Shown: positions 22,725 to 33,802, numbered from the stretch's first letter. The stretch: 64,000 bases of DNA from Phlebotomus papatasi (GCF_024763615.1 NC_077223.1:102238627-102302626); one strand, 5' to 3'. Translations and numbers: made by a program. The notes: generated from the letters alone by a model not told the origin.

Positions 22725-22976
22725 CACTGAGAAAAAACGGGGGTGCGATTAACTTTTTTTCCTCATAACTTTAACACTTTTTGGGTGTAAAAATATATCA
22801 ACATTTTTTAATGTTAATTTTATACCTTTTAAGGGTAAAATCAACATGAAAGAAGGGTAACTTTAACCCATAATACACCTAAAAAGGGTAATATTTACAC
22901 CTTTTCGGATCAGTACCGCAGGGTAAAATTAACATTTCCGGATTGTTATTTTGACTTTTTCGGATTTCTCTCAGTG
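22725..22976 (+). mobile_element. CACTGAGA MITE, copy 5 (252 bp)
   Basis: Same organisation as copies 1, 2 and 4, from CACTGAGAAAAAACGGGGG to TTCTCTCAGTG, with TA on both sides (22723-22724 and 22977-22978). It is in the reference orientation. Confidence 0.85.
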
Positions 22977-23000
22977 TACACTTTATTAAATACTTTTAAT

Positions 23001-23268
23001 CAGGGGGTGACATTAGCTCTGAAAAATGCGACCAGTTTTAGTGTAAATTTTTTCCTGTTTTCGTACACATTTTACGAGATCTCTTCAAAACAACGTAGGT
23101 TGCCAATTTGGGGTTTTCGGTTGCCTCTTCGTTATTAAATTGGCTTTTATTTTGTATTTAGTATTTTTTGCTAATTCATTCTACAATGACAGAAAACAAC
23201 TAATAAACTCAAAAGTTTTTTCGGCTCGCTAGAAACATGTGGGAAATATAGGAAATGTCATGCCCCTG
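23001..23268. mobile_element. hAT-type MITE, TSD CTTTTAAT
   Basis: The left terminus CAGGGGGTGACATTAG and the inverted right terminus CAGGGGCATGACATTT match with a one-base gap. A perfect 8-bp duplication, CTTTTAAT, flanks the element (22993-23000 and 23269-23276). At 268 bp it is too short to encode a transposase. It shows no related full-length partner in the window. Confidence 0.8.
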
Positions 23269-23276
23269 CTTTTAAT

Positions 23277-24985
23277 AAATTTCAACATTTTGACCAAAGT
23301 TTCTCTGCATTGAAGAAATGTTCCCCTGTCCCAAAAATAGTAGTTAAAATTTGTAGACATTGGTTAAATATGTAACAAATTCTTGATATATTTTGCAATA
23401 ATGGTAGAGAAAAATTTAAAAGAATTACAATAACTAACTAATGAAAATGCAAATGTTTAAAATTATATTGCTAATTAAAAATTATTAATTGTGTAATAAA
23501 TTGTGTTATCTGTAGAGCTAAAATGAAATGTCAATAAGCTCTTCACTGGATACAATTTAATGAGCAGTGTATTAAACCAATATTAAAACATATTGTTAAT
23601 GACACGCCTCTGACCCTCACCTCTTGCACATTAATTGCAATATTGTGCAGGTAAAACCACAATCATATTTGTCAGCAGTTTTGTGTAATTAATTAAAACA
23701 ATTGATGGTATTTGTATTGGAAGAAATTAGTGCACAAGTGTTCCCTGAACCCATTCAAATTATAATAGTAAAATAATTTTCAAAAATTATTCGCAATATC
23801 CTCTAAATGCATGAAACAGATTTTCCTGCCAATAATTGCATTAAATTTTCTTTGATGTTAACTGCAGAGGGTAAACGGTTTTATAGCAAATGTTCTCTCG
23901 CATCAGAATGGAATGGAAGTATTCGTGCATATCGCTAAAACATTTTCGGGGGATAATTTTATTTCTGAAAGCTTTAAAGCTTTGCTCTCATAAAGGGCAA
24001 TTCCTCAGGTGTTCCCTAATTGGGGGCGGGAGGCAAAATCAATAGCATCAAACTAGTGAGCTAGAGATCCAATTAAGTTCATCAATTTATAGACGCCTCA
24101 TGGAAACGTATGGAGTATTTATTATCTGAAATGTCTTACACCTGAGCTTTCCTCTTAATTTTCCGGGAGCTGAAGCACGTGGTATTGGGGGTGAATCCTA
24201 ATCAAACTTGATTGGATTCACCATGTAACTTTTATCCCAATTTTCTCGCCACTTTTTCCACGATGAACTTCTACCCATTTTGGCAGTTTTTCCCTCAGAA
24301 GTCACCCCATAAATTAGAAATCAATTGGGAAAAAGCCATAAAATCCAAAAAGTTTCAGTTCCATCGCAGCATATTAATTTTTGAACTTTTCTGCAACAAT
24401 TCTGGCTTGGGAAATTTTCATCGAGATCCCATATATTTTGAGACATAATTTTAGTGTTTTATTGTGGGGTATTTAAGGGGAAAATGGAGGTGGTTCAAAG
24501 TGTTAAACTTTCAAAATAAATTCACGTGGAGAAGGGAAGTTTAGAGAGTCTCACATAAATTTTCCTTTACACACTTCCAACTTTTCCACATTTTACATTC
24601 TGAGAGCTCTTTATTTCTCATTCCACGATCATTTTTACTATTTCAGTTGAATTTTTTTTTGCTCTATAAAACATTTTAGTGAGAAAAGAGATAAATTTTA
24701 AAAATTTAAAGGGATTTACACTTTGGAGAATTATGAAACAACATTTACCATTAATGTGGAATTATTTATGTGAAGATATGCTTGAATTACGCTTGAGAGA
24801 TTTTAATATAGGGTGTCCCAGAAATTACGCAAGATTTAAATTGAGCAGCATTTCTGAAATAAAGATTCCCAACGAATAATAAAAATACTACGTGACAGTT
24901 TATAGTTTACGGTTATTAAAAATCCATCACTAAATGACTGATCGACGCTTTTTTGTTCTTAAAAAATATTTAAAAAATAATTAAA
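23277..24985. other. Unique DNA, no gene identified
   Basis: The sequence from 23570 to 24460 is unique and partly less AT-rich, with TTAATTAAAA-like homeodomain-type sites (an inference only). No frame gives a recognisable protein. From 24540 to 24985 it is AT-rich and featureless. Confidence 0.4.
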
Positions 24986-25416
24986 TAGGGTAAGTGTATT
25001 AAATTTCGGCATAATTGCATGCAAGCGCCAAAGTCTCAAGTTTGAAATGTAATATCTTTAATAGAAATTGATTTTTTTTATTCCTTCTATTTAAGGAGTG
25101 TTGCTCAGAACCTTGTAGACAGTTTATCGTCTTTATTTACTCTAAAATCATTCTTAATACATTTTAAAATGTATAAAAATGTGGACATAGCTTTGGTGCC
25201 CTATTTCGACCACCTTCATTCTCATAGTTCCTTGCTCTTCGGGAATTCTTCCAATATCTTTTTCACGTTATCTCGTTTGTCGAAGCTACATTTTTCGTTA
25301 TTCTTTTGCATTGCATAATCTCTAGAGTACGTAAAATCTAAAAGTTCATGGAAATTCGAGGAACAAAAAAGGTGGCCGAAATTGCAAGCTGGCCGGAATT
25401 TAACACACTTACCCTA
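24986..25416. mobile_element. TAGGGTAAGTGTATTAAATTTC element, 431 bp
   Basis: The left end TAGGGTAAGTGTATTAAATT and the inverted right end TAGGGTAAGTGTGTTAAATT lead into TCGGC/CCGGCC. A second motif pair (TTTCGACCACCTT near 25205, GGTGGCCGAAATT near 25370) is internal. Part of the left interior is homologous to the host element at 32308-33491, where another element has inserted. Confidence 0.75.
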
Positions 25417-26226
25417 ATTTGGTTCGAGAAGTGGTCAGAAAATTGACTTAATTTCGTCAACTATGAAGAGTCTAATTCAAAAATTCACAGAACTGAATTA
25501 ATTTTAGAGCCAAATACAATTGCCATCCAAGAACAAGCCCTTAAAATGACTAATAATATTGAAGCAGTGTATTATCTGAAAATTAAGCTGATCAAGCGTT
25601 ACTTGTTACTGACGCTCGATATCGCGACATGATAACCGAGTAAGCCTAAATCGAAGGATTTGTTCATTAATAATTAATTAATTATGAATTCATTAATATT
25701 GAGGACATGTGGATTTAGGAGGATAGTGTGACATGTTATATAGCCTATGAAGGAATGCAATTCCTACATAAGACATTTCCTGATTGTGATTTTCTCTATT
25801 GGTCATCAGAATTGGTCCCTTAGATCATGTAATTTTAGACCATTACATTTTTTTATTCGGTTATTCGAAGTCACAAGCCTAAGTCAACAGGCCTACATCC
25901 ACCTCTGTGCATTAAAAGAGGTCTTTTAACCCTGAATTATCGAAATTTAGCCACATTTGACCAAAAAAGTCATAAAAACCTTAGACGAAAGGATTCATAT
26001 GCTAGCAAAGCCATGGAGGTTAATTACTGAACGCGATATTTAATACATAAACCCTATCTTGTGTAATTTGTTTTCCAATTTAGAAAAAAACGTAATTGAG
26101 AAAAAAAATGTGTTTTTTATTTAATTTAAATCTTGCGTAATTTATGGAACACCCATTATAAGTTGTTTTTGCACCTCTAATTAAATGTTTCTACGAATAA
26201 AGCATCAGATCAGCACAAATGTTTCA
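25417..26226. other. AT-rich DNA, nothing recognised
   Basis: No repeat family with a partner, no coding evidence and no RNA gene is visible. The small plus-strand frame at 25747-25929 has no recognisable product. Confidence 0.45.
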
Positions 26227-26446
26227 TAGGGCAATGTAGGCATGGTTCGCACAGAGTGAACCTTCGAACAATGTGAATTTTACCTTCGTTTGCAAAGAGC
26301 TGAATAACCATTTTTCATCTCGTCTCATGAGATTAATAATAATCTATCTTATAGTTAAGAAAAGACGAACTAGCTCTTTGTAAACAAAGAGAAAATTTGC
26401 GTTGTTTGAAGGTTCACTCTGTTTGAACCATACCAATATTCCCCTA
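26227..26446. mobile_element. TAGGGnAAT MITE, 220 bp
   Basis: The left end TAGGGCAATGTAGGCATGGT and the inverted right end TAGGGGAATATTGGTATGGT are followed by matching GAACCTTC/AAACAA motifs (GTGAACCTTCGAACAA and its complement). The arms hold CAAAGAGCTRRNT as well. It is non-coding and belongs to the TAGGG-ended group. Confidence 0.7.
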
Positions 26447-26554
26447 CCTTTCTCAGAATTTTGTTAACACCCAATTGAAATAAACAGAACAACCTACTTT
26501 AGAAAAAGGTTTTGACAAATTAGCAGGAAAACTTTGTCATAGGGATGTTCTATC

Positions 26555-27160
26555 AGAATTTGAATTTTTTTGCCAAATCCATGGCCAATTGGATCTTGAT
26601 AAAAGTTTTGTCTAAAACGACAAAATCGGATAGATGGATTAATCTAAATACATAGTTATAGATGTCATCTACAATTATGCCGAAATAATTATCAAGATCG
26701 GTTAAGCACGTGTCGAGATAATTGAGGTTACGTGTTATGAAAATTATCTTTCTGACAGTGGCGCCCCTAGAATTGGTCCTACGAAGATCAAACGTTTTAG
26801 AATATTTTAGCGCTTTGCAAGGCCTTTAGTTTGTGTCCTATCTCGTCAAAATCGGTCAAATAGCACCGGAGATATGACGTTTTAAATTTCGTGAAATTTG
26901 GCCCCATATATCTCCGGTTCTATTGCAACCACAGCGAACTCACGCCGCTTTTTGGAAACTTCATAGTCTAGGCTACAATATTCTAAAATTTGATCAACTT
27001 GCATTATGGAGGTTTTGACAAAAATCTGGCATTTCGTTTCGCAATTATCCGAATAACAAAGCGGGAACTGTACAAAAATTTAGGTCAAAATTTTAATTAG
27101 AACCGCAGATATAGACCGGTGAATTTTCGATCTTTCACCCCTTATAGCTCAGCTCAGGGG
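26555..27160 (-). repeat. Partial copy of the 295-bp-unit repeat element
   Basis: Read on the minus strand, this region matches about 41750-42290 of the element at 40935-42748. Shared landmarks include the ATATCTCCGGTTCTAT motif, a GGGGCGCCAC segment and an ATTATGTCGAAG-like motif. It has no terminal inverted repeats. A Tc1-type terminus resembling the 5780 element lies next to it near 27045-27075 (TACAGTTCCCGCTTTGT on the minus strand). Confidence 0.6.
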
Positions 27161-27714
27161 TTATCATTTTTTTTTGATAATTTTGAAAATTTTTAATGCT
27201 TAGTGAATGCCGACGAATAATTTATTCGTATTCGTGTAGAGTAGCTCAGAAAAACATACAAATTCTTCCCGAAGCTTTCGGCTCGGACTTCAAGCTACCC
27301 TACACCCCCGACGCTCTCCGATTATCATATGAGAAATTTGAATTGAAACTTGTAAACTAAACTTCTTTTCACTCAAAATTGCTATGATGCGACGAATGCT
27401 GACCGACGGTGAAAATTAAAAGGTCCATGTGTCTTATCCCTAATGTTAAGATTTTCCTTATTTAATGCTGTATTTGTCAGAATCAAGGGGGAGATATTAG
27501 GGTCGGAAGTGGTGTACAGCTGATAATGAAGTGCTTGGAAGTCTTTGGAAGTGAGAGTGCCCGAAAATAAAGTCTTCTCTGGCTAACTTCAAATTTTGCA
27601 GACTATACGCAACTTTTAGCTCAGATTTTTAATTCGGGTGGCAGTATAATTTGAAAAAGTTTGTTAACATTTTACAAGTTTGGTTATGATAATGAAATCA
27701 GTGGTAAACCTGGT

Positions 27715-29500
27715 CAGACTACTGCCACGCTGGGCAACGGGCTTGAAACCTTCAGAGACTGGAAGATGTAAGGAAGCATGAAAGAGCTTGTCTTGGGGTT
27801 ACCAGCCTCTAAGACAGGTTTGAAGTACACCTAGGCCTGTGACCTGTCCAGGTTAAACGGGCAGACCGGGATGGGTTCCTTAATGGTCGCCGCCTTTAGA
27901 AGCCAATATTGAGAAAGAAATTGGTTGAGTTGTCGGTTTTGATGAGGTAGTAGATACTAAATTATTGCTCGTATTGATGACAAAAAAATTAATCTGATCC
28001 CATCTTTTGATTTTAATGGTTGTGATATATGCTGGTCCGAACTAATAATGACAAATAAGACTTGTATAAGGGCTCGATTGGTCGATGCCCAACTGGGAAA
28101 ACCCTTCCGCCAATCTGGTGGACCGGTTAAATGTTGCGATATTAAGGTTATAACGCTTAGCTGGAATCTCTTATATCTAAAGATAGATGTGTGATCTCTA
28201 AATGACGAACGATAGGCAAATTAGTATTGTTATAGCCTGTGTGGCAGTTACAGGAGTTATCAGAACAGCGCCAACGTCTGCTCTGGAGGTAATGTTGAGC
28301 CTGCCACCACTTCCGCTCTTTATTAAGATGGAAGCGAGTTTGGCTGCTTTGAGGTTACGCTCGGCAGGAACTTGGAGGATCGGATGTCATCCGGCGGGAC
28401 ACGCGAGAATACTCGACGGACCTGTCAGGAGGCACCCTGATCTTTTGATGAGGGATGACTTTCAGTGCGAAAGTTTTCCCAGAACACGGATTAACTCTAC
28501 GATACACACTAGGTCTGAGTGGAGCGACCGCGAGGGGGAAATTATTGAACCTGGAGCGGTGGCATTATTCACAGACGGCTCTCGTGTGGAAGGCTCCTCA
28601 GGGGCCGGTTACCACTGTCCTGGGCTTCAGCTCAATGGATCGGTGCCTCTTGGCCGATACACAACTGTGTTTCAGGCCGAGGTTGCTGCCATAGTGTTTG
28701 GAGTGCGTAGGCTGATGGATGCCGGCGTCGAAGGAAGGAAAATACAAATCTTCTCGGATAGCAAGGCCGCGATTCTTTCCATATCTGGTTGGAACACGCG
28801 GTCTGCTCTTGTCTCCGAATGCCAGGAGGTGTTGGAGGCGACCTCACAGATATGTGAGGTTGGACTACACTGGGTACCTGGACATAGTGGAATTGCAGGC
28901 AATGAGGAAGCAGACCGCCTCGCTGTTGCGGGAGCTAGGACAGCTTTCACTGGACCTGAACCAGTATTAGGGCTTTCCTCACAAGTGAGGAAGTCTATTA
29001 TAAAAGAAGACATGTTAAAGGCCCATCAAACGGACTGGACCGCGACAACTAATTGTCGTGTGTCCAGACTGTTCATGGCCAATATCGATAAAAAACGGAC
29101 GGATTATGTTGTGGGTGGCAGCCGCTGGAGAGCCCGGCGGGCTGCCAACACTTTAACCGGCCATTGTTTAAAGAAACATCTGAATAAGATTGGCATCCAA
29201 TGCGATCCAATGTGCAGAGGATGTAATGAGACTGAAGAGACGGTCATACACCTTGTGTGTGACTGCCCCAGTTTGTGTAACTTGAGGCGGAAGCTGCTTG
29301 GTAAAGCGGTACTGCCTCAGAGTGAATTACCAGGGATAAAGCCGGCCTGTTTGATGGAGTTCATCCGGAGATCGGGCTGGCTTGACACCCCCTGCCCTTA
29401 ATAGTGGAAATTTTTCTAGGGGATGCATAATGGGCCCAACACAGAGGCCTGGGTGCAGCGGTCACTTTTGACCGCCCCCTCTTCTAAATCTAAATCTAAA
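27715..29500 (+). mobile_element. Truncated non-LTR retrotransposon inside the hAT element
   Basis: This block is markedly more GC-rich than its surroundings. It holds an RNase H-containing ORF end (28202-29401), a short 3' UTR and a terminal short tandem repeat (TCTAAA)n at about 29484-29500, a typical way for I-group non-LTR elements to end. The 27715-28201 part is GC-richer at first and non-coding. It may be 5' UTR joined by an internal deletion, or unrelated sequence. The 5' boundary and any target duplication could not be fixed. Confidence 0.6.
28202..29401 (+). CDS. RNase H and zinc-motif end of a non-LTR retrotransposon ORF2
   Basis: This 399-codon frame is the C-terminal part of a retrotransposon polyprotein. 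Residues ~10-45 (ACVAVTGVIRTAPTSALE...) match the conserved linker after the reverse transcriptase. Residues ~119-246 form an RNase H domain. Its catalytic acids are visible as D125 in FTDGS, E160 in QAEVAA, D186 in FSDSKAA and D238 in NEEADRL; HWVPGHSG precedes the last. RNase H degrades the RNA strand after reverse transcription. A C-terminal C338-x2-C341-x8-H350-x4-C355 motif is typical of this group. Endonuclease and polymerase domains are absent, and TAA stands directly before the ATG, so the frame is a remnant, though without internal stops. Clades with RNase H include I, LOA and Outcast; I cannot choose among them. Confidence 0.85.
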   Translation: MTNDRQISIVIACVAVTGVIRTAPTSALEVMLSLPPLPLFIKMEASLAALRLRSAGTWRIGCHPAGHARILDGPVRRHPDLLMRDDFQCESFPRTRINSTIHTRSEWSDREGEIIEPGAVALFTDGSRVEGSSGAGYHCPGLQLNGSVPLGRYTTVFQAEVAAIVFGVRRLMDAGVEGRKIQIFSDSKAAILSISGWNTRSALVSECQEVLEATSQICEVGLHWVPGHSGIAGNEEADRLAVAGARTAFTGPEPVLGLSSQVRKSIIKEDMLKAHQTDWTATTNCRVSRLFMANIDKKRTDYVVGGSRWRARRAANTLTGHCLKKHLNKIGIQCDPMCRGCNETEETVIHLVCDCPSLCNLRRKLLGKAVLPQSELPGIKPACLMEFIRRSGWLDTPCP

Positions 29501-30517
29501 TTGTTATAGCCCAACGCAACTATAGAATTAGAGACTGTTCAATAAAGCAACAATTTCTTCCAAAAAGTAAATCTAACTCGGTACAAGAAAGAGTAAAATC
29601 CAAAGTACAACTTACTTTGCAGCGGTAGCGATTTCCCTCCTAAACGATAAAGAACTTTCCTGGATCGATTTGTGACAGATGTTGTTGAAAAATGATCAAA
29701 TTCTAATACAACAACAGCGGAAAAGGTTTTGGATAAAATAGTCAAGTTTGTTGCAAAAGTTGATTTGGAATTATTACAAGTGTTGCTGCAAATTTGATGG
29801 AATTCTAGGGAAATTATTTCGGCTACTCCAATGCCATCAAATAAGCACAGTGATTAATTCAGTAGATTCAATGCCCTTCTTCTTAATAAAAAAAAACGTC
29901 CATTTTTGGACAAATGAATGAGCATAATCTTACAAAATAAGGCGACAACACTAAATCATGTTAAAGTTCCAATGGAAAATTCTCCAGAACTTAGAATATT
30001 TTTCAGGTATTGACCCTTCAAACTATTATTTGCTTCAATCGCTATGACATAAATTTGGTACGCAAAAATATGGACTCCTTTGAAAGCCTTCTAAAACCAG
30101 AAAGACTTTTCAACACAATTTCAATAAATTTAGAAACGACAATACATTTTTTAGAGATTCTCTTTCCAAAAGTACCTAGCTTCACTAATGTCTTAAAAAA
30201 TCCATAGAAAGAAATTCTGTTGGTCGTAAAACACAAATAATATTAAAATATCGTTAGTATGCAAGAATATCTGTCGCTAGAAATTCAATATATAAGTAAA
30301 ATTTCTTGAGATTTGTTTTTTAATTTTCCTAATTAGACTTTTCATAATATTAAATAAATTATTGCTTCTTAAGTATGAGAAGTGAAAGAAGTGCTAGCAG
30401 CATTTTCGGGAGTCTTCCGAAATGCTGGAAGTTTGAAGAGCTCTTCCATATAAATTGTGGAAGTGTTTGGAAGTGGTGTACACAGTTTCACCCTAATATC
30501 TCCCCCTTGGTCAGAAT

Positions 30518-32307
30518 AGAATTTAACTCAATGCATACCGAGGAAGCCCACGATGGATTTCCCTCAATATGACCACGAATATTTGACTGTAGGGCATTCT
30601 TAACCTAATTCTCTTTTCGGTGGCAGGCATTAAGTAAATTTATAGAGTCTTGTGATGGATAATAAGAACACTGCTGGTGGCTATTTTGACTGATTGTAAG
30701 TCAAATGTTTAACGAAGTTTCAGCGCAAAAGAAGACGAATCACTCATTTTATTTTTGCCTTCTAGTCCTAATACATCATGATGGATTTCCGCATAAACTC
30801 GTTATATGGTTAGTTTGTGTTCTCGGGGGAAAGATATTCATGGAAAATTCATATTATTATGTTAATACACTGACACACTCTTGGGAGAATAAATTGAGAT
30901 AAAAATAAATCAACAAATAATCTGATATTGTCTCATTTGCATAAAAAGAAGCCACCCTTCCTCATTGAATGCAACTTCCGAGTGTTTTAGGATTTAGGAA
31001 GGGGTTTGGGGGATGAGAATTCCTAAGCAGGAAGCCTTACAGTGGGAAGGGGTTTAATTTCTGATGAAAAATCCAACTGAATATAGGATTTAACCCATAA
31101 TTAGAAGTTTGAGAGGGTTGTCTTTAACACGTGATTTTTCAGAGTTGAACTTTTGGGGCAAAAATCGTGCTTCTCGAATAATTAAAACTTTTTAATTTTC
31201 CATTTGTATGCTTTAAGCCCTTTAAGCACGTCCGTCAGAAATAACCACCAGCTTTCAGAGGGGCTTGTCTACCACCTCAAAATCAAATATTTCTCCGGGA
31301 ATGCGGTTGAAAGGGTAGCTCCGATGATTTTACGAAAAATTCTTCTCATAAATTCACTCAGGGAAAATTTGCACTTCTACCTTTAATCCTGGAAAAAAGC
31401 TCAAGCGATGGTTAAACAGACAGACGATGGAAAATTAAATTTTTGCACGAGGGAAATATTTATCCATGGTTGGGTGTCATGTGTCGGATGAAAATTGCAA
31501 ATTTGCACATTTTATTTTGGCTTTGATGTTGATAAAAAATTCTCGTGGTTATTTCTGCTATTCCACAGCAAAATTTTCGCTTATCAAAATTATAATGCAC
31601 CAGCAAAAACTTCAATTTTTGAGAGACAGCTCAGCCATTTTTCCTCCTGACATCAGTGCTTCCGGGGGGGGGGGGGGGGGTACCAATCGAAATGCCAGGA
31701 GATGGAGAAAAATGCTTTCCATACAGAAGATTACAGAATGTCAGTCTTGCACAAGATTATCGCATATTGTGGCAATCGGAGTGGAAAATGTGTGGCCTAT
31801 AAAAGCCTCAAAGTCATGCAAGGGGAAGAAAATGCGACTTAATGTGATTAAAGGAATTATTTTCCAGCATTCATCACACACTTTTCATGTATTTCCCGAA
31901 GCTTTTGTGAATTGCTGATAAATGGATTTCTGTTTTTTATTCGAGTGACAAATTAATTAGTGCGAGCACTTTTTAAACGTGGAAAAAATTCAAAAGGGAT
32001 TTTTACACATTTTGCTATAGTCTGTAAACTGAAAAACCAATTAATTTGCAATGTATCGATTTTTTTCTCCAGATAAATACTGGGTATTTTACGTTAGTCA
32101 GTATTTTCCGAGGGATTAAAGTTTTTAGAAGATTACTTCAAGGTATAGATAATACGGAAAATTAAAATACAGATGTTGATGATATTTTTCAAATATAAAA
32201 TTACCAGAAGTTCTGAAGAATTATCACAAAAGGGTGGTGAATATATTTTATTTCAATAATATTTCCACGTATGATTTAAATTAAATAAAAATTACGAAAA
32301 ACTTTAT
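30518..32307. other. Mostly unique DNA, no gene identified
   Basis: The sequence is repeat-poor with moderate GC between about 30930 and 31920. A 150-codon plus-strand frame at 31466-31918 runs through the poly-G tract and lacks any recognisable domain, so I reject it as a gene. AT-rich DNA follows to 32300. Confidence 0.4.
31664..31680 (+). repeat. 17-bp poly-G run
   Basis: Seventeen consecutive G residues stand in otherwise ordinary sequence. Runs of this length are rare in AT-rich genomes and can form a G-quadruplex or be an assembly or sequencing artefact. Confidence 0.95.
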
Positions 32308-32384
32308 TGGATGGATCACTTGTACCAAATTTCAGACATATTGAATACAAGCACCAAAGTCCCATTTTCGAAATGTAATTTCTT

Positions 32385-32810
32385 TAGGGTAAGTGCTCAT
32401 AATTTGGGACAGATTTATAATTTTGGACACTTGGACGGTCAAATTGGAACCGAAACAGGAAGAGGATTTGGTAAGATAGGCTCTTGAAATGAAGAACAAT
32501 AGGCAGGGTATCCTATTGGCTATTAGCTATTAGCTTTTAGCTATCCAAAATTAAAAGCAAACTGTCCAAAATTACAAACAATGTGTTCAAAATGACACTC
32601 AAATTCTTTTCAACATAATTATTAATTTTAAACGTGTTAAGATTGATTTTAGTATAAGCAAATGCTATCAACATTTTGTCAAGTTTCTTAACAACACTTC
32701 TAAAAAAGACAAGAACAAAAAACTTCAATTTGTGTCGAAAATATTGCACTTTAAGCTTAGGACATTGATGCTTATAAACACCCTGTCCCAAATTATGAAC
32801 ACTTCTCCTA
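32385..32810. mobile_element. TAGGGTAAGTGCTCAT element, 426 bp, nested
   Basis: The ends TAGGGTAAGTGCTCATAATT and, inverted, TAGGAGAAGTGTTCATAATT carry GGGACAG next. The interior matches the right part of the 8734-9788 element (GGAAGAGGATTTGGTAAGAT, GAAATGAAGAACAAT), so this is an internally deleted relative. The empty site TTTCTT-TA-ATACAAATTGG can be read from the homologous 24986 element (ATCTTTAATAGAAATTG), supporting a TA duplication. Confidence 0.8.
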
Positions 32811-33126
32811 ATACAAATTGGATTTCTTTTATTCCTTCTTTATAAATATTGTTGTTTGTATCCCTGAGTAGTTTATTGTATTTGCTTTTTCAAATTTGAT
32901 TCAAAATGTATTTAAATTTGAATTAAAATAATTGATTTCGCTCTGTGTGCAATATCGGACATCCGTTTTTTTAATCTTTAATTCTTTAAGAAGGCTTCCA
33001 AGGATTTTTCTACATTATTTCTTACGCAGAGGCGACACTCTATTGCTTCTTTGGCAATGTTCAGTACAACCTTTAAAAATATAATAATAATAATATTAAT
33101 AATTGAAAAACAAGAAGTATATCGTA

Positions 33127-33366
33127 TCCCGGTGGCAGCCAAAATCCCGAAAACAAAAATCCCGAAAGCCAAAATCCCGAATTTTTAAAATCCTGAAAAG
33201 GATGAAATTATATGGAGGAAAATGTTTAGAATAATTTCCCAAGGCACAGAAGATTTCCCTTTGCCTTCAGCTAGCGCGGATGCAGTCATGGGAGCAGCTG
33301 TGACACTTTTAAGAATTCGGGATTTTGGCCTATTCGGGATTTTGGCTTTCGGGATTTTGACCGGGA
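33127..33366. repeat. AAAATCCCGAA foldback, copy 3
   Basis: Left iterations (GCCAAAATCCCGAAAAC, AAGCCAAAATCCCGAA) oppose right iterations (TTCGGGATTTTGGC, TTTCGGGATTTTGACCGGGA). TCCCGG and CCGGGA stand at the extremes. The centre (33190-33310) is more GC-rich and unrelated to the other copies. Confidence 0.65.
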
Positions 33367-33802
33367 CCCATAATTCAGTATTTTTCAATCAATTGCTACA
33401 CTGTAAATATTAATTGGATTAAATGTATGATTTCCTCTATACAGAAGTGTCCGATATTGCAAGTTGTGCGAAATTCGGCTTTGTACCCCTATGTGAACAT
33501 AGTTATTTCTGCTAGTCTAGAATCACGACTTTACTAATCGTTTTGAATTTTCTGATTTCATACAAATATTAGTAGAGAGAAAATAAAGAGATAATATCAG
33601 TTGCTGCGTTTTGTTTAATTGTTCTTTATTATAATTGGTCTTATTTGAGATTTCGATACATTTTATTCTCACTCTGTAATTTGATTGCGTCTGCCTGCCA
33701 CCGAATTACCATTACCAGCCTCTCCAGGTAAACGGCAGAAACCCTGATTCAATGGGCCAAATATGCCACTCATAAAATTGAGTACTTTGTAGTTTAACTA
33801 TA

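Larger units (their letters stand above)
27484..30509. mobile_element. 3-kb hAT-type element, TSD GTCAGAAT
   Basis: The terminal inverted repeats CAAGGGGGAGATATTAGGGT are identical over 20 bp. They are flanked by a perfect 8-bp duplication, GTCAGAAT (27476-27483 and 30510-30517), the hAT hallmark. Just inside each end are GGAAGTG/CACTTCC motifs in several copies, which could be subterminal transposase-binding repeats (inference). About 1.8 kb of the interior is a truncated non-LTR retrotransposon. The remaining left ~230 bp and right ~1 kb show no transposase frame I recognise. Confidence 0.85.
32308..33491. mobile_element. Host element with two internal insertions
   Basis: The right end (inverted) begins TAGGGGTACAAAGCCGAATT. 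The left, more decayed, has CACTTGTACCAAATTTCAG. The left interior (AAGCACCAAAGTCCCATTTTC ... ATTGGATTTCTTTTATTCC) is homologous to 25025-25095 of the 24986 element, but here it is split at TA by the 426-bp element at 32385. An AAAATCCCGAA foldback (33127-33366) lies near the right end. Boundaries are approximate. Confidence 0.55.

Noticed and set aside
29484..29512. Target-site duplication for the retrotransposon (ACGCAACT near 27607 and 29512)
   Set aside because: The 8-mer does not directly abut the (TCTAAA)n tail or a clear 5' end, so it is not reliable evidence of the insertion boundaries.
31466..31918. 150-codon plus-strand open frame
   Set aside because: It runs through a 17-G tract giving poly-Gly, has no recognisable domain, and its composition follows the underlying DNA.
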